Shown: piece after piece, positions 14,284 through 24,118 of the stretch
How the letters are laid out: each line of letters opens with the position of its first letter
How positions within the stretch are numbered: the stretch's first letter is position 1
Assembly: GCF_047496725.1 (NCBI RefSeq)
Contig: NC_132970.1
Span: 10,685,501-10,749,500 of the forward strand
Direction of reading: 5' to 3'
DNA: 64,000 nucleotides
Origin: Anoplolepis gracilipes
Taxonomy: Eukaryota > Arthropoda > Insecta > Hymenoptera > Formicidae
The notes under the pieces: generated by a model
Seen by the model: only the letters and a program-made list of their open reading frames with translations
Databases searched by the model: none
What the model was told of the DNA's origin: nothing
Translations under genes and position numbers: made by a program

Positions 14284-17200
14284 AGAGTAATTCTCCGGAA
14301 ATAATTTCACAGGCATACCGTTGACGCTACACGGACGACCGTCCTCGCGATCGAGTCAACGGAGTAACAGCGCTGGGCCCCTTAGCTGCGCGTTCACCAG
14401 GAGGCCTAGCAGCGGTGGCAGTCGCGGACCATTGGTACCGGCATCCAGAGCAGGTGCGGCACGGGCCGCCGCTATCTTGCTTATATCGTGTCACCTTCAA
14501 GCGACCAAAGACAACAACAAGCATCGACGTACTCTTAGTGACGTAGCTGAGGGATCGTCCGACGGCCTCGGTAGACGATCAATGATCTCTTTCTGTTTCT
14601 GTCGCTCTCTCTCTCTCTCTCTCTTTTCTCTCTGTCTTTCTCTTTCTGAATATCTCACGTTCCATCGTATACATACGAATACGTCCCTTATTCCTCTTTG
14701 ACGTTCGCTCCGTCTTCCTATTTGCTTATCGATCCGCTCATATTACATCAAATATCGCGAATTCCATTTGTAATTACGTGATTCGAGTATCACGAACGTA
14801 ATACGAGGTTGTAAGAATATTGCCTGTTCTCGTTGTCGATATTACTATCATTGTGTTCATTCACACAAATGTTATTCTGACAGTAATACAGATTCATGTG
14901 TATCCGTCGTGGCTATGTGTTTCTCAACTATCTGTCTCTCTAGTTCTTTTTTCATACTTCTCCATTTATTTTTTTTTTTTTTTTACGTTTCGTTTCTGTG
15001 CTCGTCAATGCAATTCGCTTCTTGTGCTAGCGATGGTAACTACAAAAGAAAAATTAATAATAACGATGATTGATGGTATCAATGCGGTAGCAATTCAGCT
15101 TCATGGCAAATTACATCATTGTCGCTATGATAACTGGCTGTTGTCGATAGGTGTTTTAGATATTCGCATTTCGTTGGAGGTCCCCTTGGTAATTTTGTCC
15201 GTAATGCGTTTTATTCGCTGGACAAATTTAATAGTTGTTCTACAAAACACATGTATAATACATAAATAATCTTATTTGAATATATACAAGAGAAACTTTT
15301 CAACTTTGGATACAATCGTCCTCTTCTAACTGCAATATTTTCGCTAATTGTATTTAGTTGTTCTTACATCATCGTAACACAATTGTTATTTTCTTTTAAC
15401 ACGCTATTTTTATAAGTGTCAGTTATATATGTATGTACATATATGTACATACATAATTCACGATGATCTTTTCTCTTAAAAATAAGAAACATGTTTCCTT
15501 AGCTATCTATCTACGTCTCAAATAAATAAGTAATTATGATATACACATATATACGGTATTTCTCTTAAAACCGTATAGACAGTAGATCTATCTATATATC
15601 CGCGAAAAAACATAAGATTGCAAATAAAATGCAGCACAAGTGTGTTACGAGATAGCAAGATGGCAGCGGCCGATTTCGTTGCTCGTTTATGAACGAATGT
15701 TTTCTGGTAAGACTTACAATTAGAAAAGATACGAAATCCTTACGCACTAGCTAGCTCGCTGCACACACACACACACACACACACATACATACATACACAA
15801 TACACACACTCACATATATGCATAAATATATACAATCATTAATAAACAAAGCCAGTTTCTCGGTGTAGATATCGAGCTCGTAAAATTACTTATATTGTTT
15901 AAAAAATTAACGGTGACAAAAGAGCAAATGTTTACTCACTTGACATACATTTTTAATTTTCTTGCCGGAAAACTGAAGCTCTCTTTACAAATACACATAC
16001 AATACACACATCTATATATGTATATATTAAAATAATATATACCATATTTTTTAGAATAGCTCGCGCTTTGCTAGCTTATGTATTTCCTCCAAAGTTTGTT
16101 TTTAGATATCTCATTGTAAAAATGTGCTTGTATGTGAGATAAAAATATGCATTTTACGAATATTACGTGCAAATTATATATTTACAGATATTTAACACAT
16201 TGTTTCTATTAATCAAATTTATACTACAATAATAATTTTTCAATTAATATGTTTTAATTTTAGCAAATATTTATAATCAGAAAGGAGAATTTTATTTACA
16301 GTATTATTTAATTTGTAGATAATTCTAGTATTACAATTTATACATTATTAATATCTCATGATAATTTACAATACTATCAATTTTTCAATTATGTACGGTT
16401 TGCATAAACATGACACCGCTTTCCTCTGTTTAATTCAATTTATCACATGCATGAATTCTTTTCCAGAATATCTGCAATTATATTACAAAATATACAATTA
16501 TACCAAAAACATTTTGTAGTCAAGTGTAATATTTTTTAAAATGAATTTAGCATGTGCCTACAATATCTAAATCTTTTTTCCAAAAAAACATCAAAAGCAG
16601 ACAAACATATATTTAATAATCCACTGCTATTTTTACTCTCATTCTCGTATGTTCATTCATATCCCTATTTGCTCAATTTATAGCACTACATTTCTTCGCA
16701 AGCTTCTACTCCCATCGCTTCATCGAATATTTATCGCGCCGATAAAGGTATCGCAAGAATATATATATTACAATCTCGCACTTAGAAATTTACGGCCTTA
16801 GAAGGTTCAGTTTAGAAATTATCTACTGTGATAGATTCTTTCTTTCTTTCTTTCAACATTATATTTTTTTCTAACGTAGAAAATAGAATTATCATAGACT
16901 ATATCCCTATGTGTGATTTTTCTCTTCGCGTAGGTTCCCGCCGTCCTAGTTTAGCTTCGGTTCATAGTTCGACCTCCTCGTCTCGTAGCTACAGCGCCCG
17001 TCGACTCGAGAAGGAGAGAAACGATAAGGAGCAACGCCATGCGCTTCAGGAACTCCGACTGGCAAAACAGCGAGAGCAAGTGCAGCAACAGCAACAACAA
17101 ATAGTACCAACGCCTAGTCCTAGAACACCTCATTCTACAGACGAATTGCTGCCTTCGGTTGAAGAGGGAAAAGAAGTCTTTTACAACGAGGTAAGTCAGT

Positions 17201-17826
17201 CTATATTCCACTCAAGATGTCTCTCGTAATTTGTCATCAACATATACTTTCACTTCAGCAAAATTTGTTTACCAGTTTTATATTGATGATACAAAGTAGA
17301 CTGTACAATTAATCTGCAATTGCCCAGGAAGAGAAAGTCACAATAATGTCAAAATACATCAAAATGATTAAAAAATGATTGGAAAGTGAGTTTTTGTAGT
17401 CATATTCTCGTCATTTTGACATCATTTTGATGTCATTTGACATTATTTTCGGGGAGACACTATTAGCGCTAACAGTGTCATTCTATCTTTATTACTCATT
17501 AAAAGTTGAACAAAGATAGAACGACGCTGTTAGCGCTAATAGCGTTTCCCCGAACGCGCCTTTTGACACTATTGTGATTTTCTGTTCTACTTAGGTGCTA
17601 TCGAGTTTTAAATAAGAGTTGATTGCTCTTACAGCAGGTACCGACGACTTCAGATGTATCAAACATCATTCCGATGACGACGACGACTATAATGACGACG
17701 ACGATAATAACTTCCAATGTAACAACAACCCGAATAGGTGAGACTGCGCCTATGGCAACGCCAACGACATCCGTTTTCGGCACGAGAGTTGCGCCACGGG
17801 CTTCCGATGACATTTTTCAAGTGTAA
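5239..17826 (+). CDS. Uncharacterised single-pass membrane protein with cysteine-rich EB/EGF-like ectodomain
   Basis: Seven coding exons, all phase-consistent: 5239-5506, 11183-11332, 11950-12111, 12440-12616, 14313-14453, 16934-17190 and 17635-17826 (TAA), giving 448 residues. Seen: an N-terminal signal peptide (hydrophobic run with CCCCW, residues about 9-30) and an acidic linker (YLDDPDVYDDEQ). Exons 2-3 encode two cysteine modules (CDLATMC...CECEKFYPV and CFYRATC...CDCEEGYH), resembling EB or incomplete EGF modules. Exon 4 encodes a membrane span (TLLCIASGIAIFTAMICFVLKLF) followed by basic residues. The cytoplasmic part is rich in Ser, Arg, Gln and Thr, with SRRPS-type basophilic kinase sites and a charged helix (RRLEKERNDKEQRHALQ). 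The ATG at 5239 is chosen because the signal peptide follows directly. I do not recognise the gene. Topology implies a cell-surface protein with the cysteine modules outside. Six of 12.6 kb are intron 1. Confidence 0.75.
5772..6720. repeat. Large concentric inverted repeat with an inserted palindromic MITE
   Basis: Three concentric arm pairs are visible by eye: 5870-5896 with 6609-6633, 6003-6020 with 6412-6430, and 6177-6207 with 6374-6406. The left end also holds a local 21-bp hairpin at 5772-5816 whose sequence recurs near 6699-6745. A separate palindrome at about 6021-6169 (GTAAGACCCGATTGCA near the start, TGCAATCGGGCCTTAC at the end) interrupts the left arm and has no counterpart in the right arm. 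This is the shape of a non-autonomous DNA element carrying a later insertion. No coding capacity is seen. Confidence 0.6.
9721..9799. repeat. (TA)n followed by (AAT)n microsatellite
   Basis: About 50 bases of uninterrupted TA run directly into an AAT/ATA trinucleotide tract. Confidence 0.9.
11577..11619. repeat. (GA)n microsatellite
   Basis: AG dinucleotide tract with a few interruptions, in intron 2 of the cysteine-rich membrane protein gene. A short AAAATATAATATTATGTT duplication follows near 11640-11675. Confidence 0.8.
12617..14312 (+). other. Intron 4 of the cysteine-rich membrane protein gene, with microsatellites
   Basis: AT-rich intron with an (AT)n tract at about 13033-13092, a (CA)n tract at about 13160-13263, an (AT)n tract at 14258-14279 and the left copy of a direct duplication at 14072-14160. 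No gene seen. Confidence 0.6.
14072..14160 (+). repeat. Left copy of a direct duplication flanking exon 5
   Basis: About 85 bases (AGAATATTGCCTATTCTC at the start, TGACAGTAATACAGATT at the end) recur in the same orientation at 14813-14894 with few differences. The pair brackets the 141-nt exon at 14313-14453. Confidence 0.75.
14454..16933 (+). other. Intron 5 of the cysteine-rich membrane protein gene
   Basis: Non-coding. It contains a pyrimidine (TC) tract at about 14606-14645, the right copy of the exon-5 duplication, a (CA)n tract at about 15762-15786, and CAAGATGGCAGCGGC at 15657-15671, which resembles a Pleiohomeotic/YY1 site. The 450-nt open frame from 14820 has no recognisable product. 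Confidence 0.5.
14813..14894 (+). repeat. Right copy of a direct duplication flanking exon 5
   Basis: Starts AGAATATTGCCTGTTCTCG, shares ACTATCATTG, GTTCATTCACACAAAT and CTGACAGTAATACAGATT with the copy at 14072-14160, and is shorter by a small internal deletion. Confidence 0.75.
17323..17595. mobile_element. MITE copy A, with a second palindromic MITE inserted in it
   Basis: Terminal inverted repeats CCCAGGAAGAGAAAGTCACA (left) and GTGATTTTCTGTTCTACTTAGG (right, inverted match) enclose sequence nearly identical to copy B at 22089-22239. At 17450-17553 copy A is interrupted by a second palindrome whose arms (GGGGAGACACTATTAGCG and its inverted match CGCTAATAGCGTTTCCCC) surround ATTCTATCTTT and AAAGATAGAA. 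No transposase is encoded. The element sits in the last intron of the cysteine-rich membrane protein gene and ends about 40 bases before the last exon. Confidence 0.75.
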
Positions 17827-18650
17827 TCTTCGTCAAAATATGATGAAGTCAATGGATTTACAATTTATTAACGACCTTTTTATCGTATTTGCAAGAACCA
17901 ACCGCAACATACAGCACGAAGTTGAAGGTGTATACATAAAAAGAGCAATCACTTGCTCTTAATACGAGAAATTCTAATATATAAATAGGCATGCACAAAT
18001 AAATTGAAACTAAGCTAAATTTATACTCTGTCTGCATTAAAAAGTGAGTTTGTTTGTAAATAGAATTTTTTTGATTACATGAATAATTCTTTTCTTAAAC
18101 GATAACACATATTTGCGATATTTAACGCCAAAATTAACTTTCTTATTTCTTTCTTTCTTTAATTTTTTCTGAGAATTTTAAATTATATTTAAAATTATAT
18201 ATTTATATTATTTTTTAAAGTATTATATTACATTTTACAATTTTCAAAATAATATAGTTATATATATAAATATATATTTAATCTGAGTAATTTAATTTAT
18301 AATTACAAAATTTGTTTAATTTGCCGTTTTTTTTCACGAATAATATTGGAAATTGATATTTTGCAGCTGACTTTGTAATGTCAACAGAGTATTAATGCAA
18401 AGGCACTTTCTAAGTGAATGTACTTGGGCACAAGTGTACTTAAACGAGTTATAGAAGGTGACAAACATAACAAAACATATTTTTACTCGGTACTTGCACA
18501 GACAGATAAATATTTACGAGAATGCAGCTAGACATTCAAAGAAGAGCAAGAATTAATGACTTAATTAAGCGAAGCAATCAACGTAATAACAAAATAATGT
18601 TTCGTTGGATGACTTAGTAGATACAAACAAAAATATTGCAACTGTTTATA

Positions 18651-18845
18651 ATGTCCGATTGTGAAAAAAGTGCATTTACGCTTAGATACTTAATATATTA
18701 TACAAGGATTCTCGAAATTGATGACAGGATATTCCAAATTAAGCAAAGAATAAGAAAAAAACCAAAGCGTTTCAATGCTTTGAAATCATTGAACTGGGCT
18801 ACAGTACCGGATAAAAGTTTTATAAAACAAAAATTATGTTCGTAA
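18651..18845 (+). CDS. Uncertain small ORF, 64 residues, Lys/Arg-rich
   Basis: ATG at 18651 opens a frame of 64 residues (starts MSDCEKSAFTLRYLIYY, middle RIRKKPKRFNALKSLN) ending TAA at 18843-18845. Composition is less AT-biased than chance frames nearby, but nothing is recognised in it. It could be a small gene, an exon of a gene continuing near 19.4 kb, or chance. Confidence 0.15.
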   Translation: MSDCEKSAFTLRYLIYYTRILEIDDRIFQIKQRIRKKPKRFNALKSLNWATVPDKSFIKQKLCS

Positions 18846-19373
18846 AATGAAAATCACATTTGTACTTCATAATTGAATTCTTTTTTGTATTGAAACATTT
18901 TTGATTATGCAAAGATTTATAATCTTATATAGTTCAGCAAAGACTATTTTTACAAATCAACTATATCAGAAATAAATTATATCAAAAAATTCATTATAAG
19001 AATTCAATTAATTATTTCAATTAAAACAATTTTATATAATTTACATATAAAAATATATATTACTGTATAATTATATATATAAAAAATTATTTGAAAGCAT
19101 TGACTCGTCTAAAACAACATTACTATAACAATGCTTCGTAACCTTTTTGATTATCATGATATCAATATAATTGTACTTGTGATGCACAATAATGATTATT
19201 CTTATCATGTTTAACAAGATAAATTATATTATTATGTAAAAAGTTCGCGATTAAACTAGAAATCATTTTGGTGTCAATATATCCGTTCAATGCTTGCATA
19301 TAATCGTTACATGATCATTTGTTTAAATCAATTTGCATAAAACTCGCATGTGAGCTTGTGAAATTGTTTATCA

Positions 19374-19850
19374 GAGTGTGACTACATATCAAGAGGTCCT
19401 AAAGCATTCCGTTCGATTTCGATCAAATGTGATCATCATCATGAATATTGTCTTAAATCTTTCAATGTAAAGAATTCTAGTTTGATAAAAAAGCTGTTGG
19501 AAGAGAATAATTTCGAGTGGACTGAGGCTAAAAAATATATTTCTACTTTACATAAGCGAGAAAAATCTAAAAGTAATCTACTATCCTGGTTTAAAAATCG
19601 TAAAATTCACACTACATTACTGCTATTACAGACTTTTTCCTTCCAATGTAAACATTTCGTTAATTTGGTCCATCAAAAAGAATTTTTGACTTGTTCATTT
19701 ATTAAATATGCATATGCGCAATACGATATATACAAGTTCTGTTTGTATTTTTTTAACAACGGAATAACTTGGATTATTTATAAACAGATATTTGTCTTAA
19801 TTGTAGTTCAAAAATTAATTCAATCAATTTTAGTTTACATCTTTATATAA
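19374..19850 (+). CDS. Uncertain exon-like ORF with Cys/His cluster
   Basis: An acceptor-like TTGTTTATCAG ends at 19373. An open frame follows: CDYISRGPKAFRSISIK, then CDHHHEYC, then a Lys-rich helix-like part (LIKKLLEENNFEWTEAKKYIS), open to 19850. The cysteine/histidine spacing hints at a zinc-binding or transposon-derived domain, but no family is recognised. After about residue 80 the frame becomes low-quality AT-rich sequence. It may be a decayed gene or chance. Confidence 0.15.
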   Translation, partial: ECDYISRGPKAFRSISIKCDHHHEYCLKSFNVKNSSLIKKLLEENNFEWTEAKKYISTLHKREKSKSNLLSWFKNRKIHTTLLLLQTFSFQCKHFVNLVHQKEFLTCSFIKYAYAQYDIYKFCLYFFNNGITWIIYKQIFVLIVVQKLIQSILVYIFI

Positions 19851-22088
19851 TACATTATATTTTTGAATAAAAAAATAAGAAAAATTTTACTTTTAAAATA
19901 GTATATATTGCTTTTAAAAAGTTCCAAGACTGATTTTTTTGTAGGAAACGTATTAGTAGTATTATTTCTCGAACAATTATATAACAGATCTTCCTCTATA
20001 ACATTAATACTAAATTTAACTCTGTTTAATTTTTGTTTATGTTGTCTTCCTGTATATCATGCTTAAATAAATAAATAAATAAATATATACAAATTTCAGA
20101 TAGTTAACTTTACATGGTGAAATAAAATGTGGTTTTGTAATGCATTGCTCGTTGCTGAAGTCACAATTTTAAAAAATTGGAGCAATTGAGTTTTGTGTTA
20201 AATTCGGAAGAAATACGACAGAAACGTATGCATTGGTAGCAAATTGCGATTGATGAAGATTATTAATCATACTACGTCGTAAATCATTGGAAAGAGGAGA
20301 TGAGAGCGAACAGACCGAAAAATTCATCGTGAAATCATGCAAATCATTCGAATATCGTAATACGACTCATAACTTCATCACCATAACTTCATCGCAATTT
20401 GCATCATTGCACTTTTTCCGAGTTTAATTTTTCGTAATCACACTAGAGATTTAAAGGCATAGTCAAAATTTCAATTTAAAATTTTTTTGATATGAAAGAA
20501 GGGTGGAGGGGAATTCAGTTTTACCTTAAATATTTGACTTAAAAAAGCCTATTGGGTAATCCTGATTTTTTGAAAGTCTAAAATAGTAAGAAAATCTGGG
20601 CTTAAATCAAACACCTAGTGTGCCTACGAAGGATTAATACAAGACTTAATTTCAGTATGTTACTTTATGTTTTAAAGTCATGACATCGACAACGAACAAC
20701 ACAAAGCCACGCGTTCCATTACACCAAGAGCTAAATATCTAAAATTGTTTTATGTGTAAGGAAAGGTCTGTTCTACCAAGTTCCATAGTTGTTCGAACAA
20801 TAGCTACTAGTATGTTCTACGAAAAATCAGTCTTGAAACTTTTTAAACTGTGTATTCCATGTTTGAAACTTGAAATGGTGACTTGTGAGAAAGCTGTGAG
20901 ATCTTTTCTATTGCGATTGCATATTTCATATTTTATGTGATGAGATATTGATAAACGAAGGTGTGTGGCTCTAACTATTACAGTTAAAACATAATCGTAA
21001 TGCATTTCAAGATCATTAAGCCTTTAAAATATAATCTTTGGTCGCTAGAGTCATGTATAAAACGTAGTAATACAAATCATTAGGAGAAGGTATCATACGA
21101 TGCAATCACGTTCGTAATAAAGATTTACGGAATCAGACGAACGTCAGAGAGACATTATTTACTATAGCAAAACGTATATCGGCATTCTCGTGTTCGGATG
21201 ATTTACGCTGCCTTTTCCAAATAAATAATAAATAAAAGATGAATGTAGAGAAAAAGAGAGAGCGCGTCGCGTTAAACTCGAGGATGTTCATACATTCATT
21301 CTCATACATGCTGCATAGCGTGAATGCTGTATAGGCATATGTATTTACACGCAAATCCATATACACTTGACACAAAATATCTAAACGTACGTGTTCGGCA
21401 ACGATCGCACCTGATTATTAGGCTCGATCGTAGTCGATCGATCTATTATCATTAATGCAAGAGAGGAAATATAAAGTTATATCACACACAGGCCGCATTT
21501 CTCCGAAATATTCGATACTCGACTTGCCGCCTGATTTATAAAAGTCGATGTACAACGTTATCGTTTTATCCCGATTTTAAATGTTTACTGTACCATAAGA
21601 TTGTAATATAGTCGTTGGGCTAAATAAAGCTCGTTTTTCGATATAAGTATATATACATGTAATCATTTCATTTCACATATAGTATTATAAAGACAAGCAA
21701 AATATCGACAGTAGAAATTAATTCTAATCCTTAAACTACTATTAGTTCTCTTGAGGTTCAATGATAATTTTTCAGTCAAAGAATTTTTGAACTAACTAAG
21801 GAAATAGAATTTCTAAATTAATTAGAACGAATATATCAAAGAGTTCTAAGGCGTATACATAGTCATTGTTTGAATCTTGTTTCAATAGCATATTTAATGA
21901 AATGCTCAAATTGAAGATTCATATTTTTAAACAGAGACGATTTAATTGAGGCTGTATTTAATTAAAAAACGAAAAGATTACTTAATCTGAAATCTAATTT
22001 AAAACCCGAAAAGATTTTCAAAATATTACGATAAAGAATTATAAAATGTTGCACCATTGCGTCATTTTTGTACACTGAATGATCACAT

Positions 22089-22239
22089 CCCAGGTAGAAC
22101 AAAAGTCACAAAATAATGTCAAAATATATCAAAATGATTAAAAAATGATCGAAAAGTGAGTTTTTGCAGTCATATTCTCGTCATTTTGACGTCAATTGAC
22201 ATTACTTTAACACTCTCGTGACTTTTTGTTCTACTTGGG
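22089..22239. mobile_element. MITE copy B, uninterrupted
   Basis: A 151-bp element bounded by CCCAGGTAGAACAAAAGTCA and, inverted, TGACTTTTTGTTCTACTTGGG. The internal sequence (ATCAAAATGATTAAAAAATGA, GTCATATTCTCGTCATTTTGAC) matches copy A at 17323-17595. It is non-coding and lies in the spacer upstream of the gustatory receptor gene. Confidence 0.75.
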
Positions 22240-23218
22240 ATGCCAAGTTAATAAAGTGGCAATTTGTTGCTACAATATAATCGGAACTGACATATTAAAA
22301 TACGTATTGGAACTCGGAAATGGTTCCTTGAATAGTGGAAGTCCCGCCTATATATTCGCATACCAATCTCGTCATATTAAGCGATTGAAGACACGACAAA
22401 GTAATACTATTTCGGTCGGATTGATATGGTCCAGTTAATTGATGATAAAATACGTCACGTTAATATTAAGTGAGTCACTCTTTTTCTTCTTGTGATCTAA
22501 GTATTTATTGAACTGTATCAATCTTGAGACACAGTTTCGAAGTTTTCGACAAAGAGGTAACTATATATACAGGTCCTGGAGAAAAGTCTTAAAGTCCTAC
22601 TTATAACAAAGTTATGTTTCATAGATATATTTTGATACAAGAATTAAAATATTTTATCACATTTTGTGTTATATATAAATATTAAATATATAGTACACAT
22701 TATGTTGCTGTATTTTTTATATTTTATCATCAACTGTTAATTTGTTAAACTGTCTTTTTAAATATTGTGTTGTGTTAAAAAGTTATAACATAAGTTAATA
22801 TAAAATAACACTTACGAAAAGAACATATGTCTCAAAAAGTTAATAAGGTTTCTATTATTCAAAATCTTGTGCATTATTAATGTATACTGGTCCTCCCTTT
22901 GCCTAAAGATCGATTTAATTTACTAAAACCGCGTTATGCTTAGAATAGTTAATAGCACGTAATCTGAGCTTCGTTAATATTACAATAGTAATGTTCTACA
23001 GTATCGTTCTATGTGATATATCAGTAAAAACGTACTATATACTTGTCAGAGTGTCTTACACTGCTTCCAGAAAAACTCAATATTTCAACACTTTTCCTTC
23101 AAAGCATTCTGTATCAAAAATATAATTATGACAGAATTCTATATCAAAAATATAACTTCGATATAATAATTCACAGAATTGCAAGCGTATCGATTAATAA
23201 GGAGATTCAAGGCAAAGG

Positions 23219-24029
23219 ATGGAAGAAGAAATTTCTGTGCAAGTGGAAATACAAACGGAAGACAAGTCGTCCTCAATAGAGCACATTTTACGTCCAATAG
23301 TATTTGTCTCTTGGCTCTTAGGCGTTGGCGTTGCACGTCCGCGAAAGTGTCCAAAAGCTGTTACGATAATTCTACGTATCATTCACTTTGCAATATGTTC
23401 CGTTATCGTGGCTTATGGTGCGATAGATTTCTACACCTTTAATAACGTCTTCAAAAGTGACATATTCAAGATTATGTACTACACGAACAAAGTGATGTGT
23501 TATGTATCGGCGTATTATTATGTTTATCATGGCATTAGACAATACGATAAGTGGCCTGAATTAATGAACAAAATGAAGAATCTCGATCAGAAAATCAGAA
23601 AAGAAACGCTTGTAAACAATCAGCCGATAAAAAATGTCGAACTACTGGCTATTCTCGCGACATTCGCTTGTGGACCTCTGTTTCTAATTATACATGCTGT
23701 GTATTATTACTTTATACGTCCCGAAGATATTTTTGCATCTGACTTGCTGCTTTATTATACGATAGCTCAGTCATTGATCAACAGCTTTATTTTTGATGTT
23801 ATCGTCTATGTGCTGTATCATAGATTTCAAACGATAAATGAATTAATGACACAATTAGACAAGCAACTTAGTGCACCATTGATTACACTTAAAATCAGAC
23901 GCATCAGAGAATTACACACAGGTAAATGCATGTACTTTATTAAAAATATTTTTACAATCTCTTTTTTTTTAAGATAAATATTATTTAAAGTCTTTATATA
24001 TATATAAAGATAGAGCGAATGTCGCTCTG

Positions 24030-24118
<89 letters not shown>

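Larger units (their letters stand above)
17827..23218. other. Gene-poor intergenic region
   Basis: AT-rich DNA between the cysteine-rich membrane protein gene and the gustatory receptor. It holds weak open frames at 18651-18845 and about 19374-19640, an imperfect inverted repeat at about 20229-20260 / 20383-20412, and MITE copy B at 22089-22239. No confident gene or RNA gene was recognised. Confidence 0.5.

Noticed and set aside
14820..15269. 149-residue ORF in intron 5 of the cysteine-rich membrane protein gene
   Set aside because: Hydrophobic by virtue of T-rich sequence, it overlaps the right copy of the direct duplication and has no family features or splice context.
15657..15671. YY1/Pho-like motif as a Polycomb response element
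   Set aside because: A single motif match in a long intron with no cluster of companion motifs is not enough to call an element.
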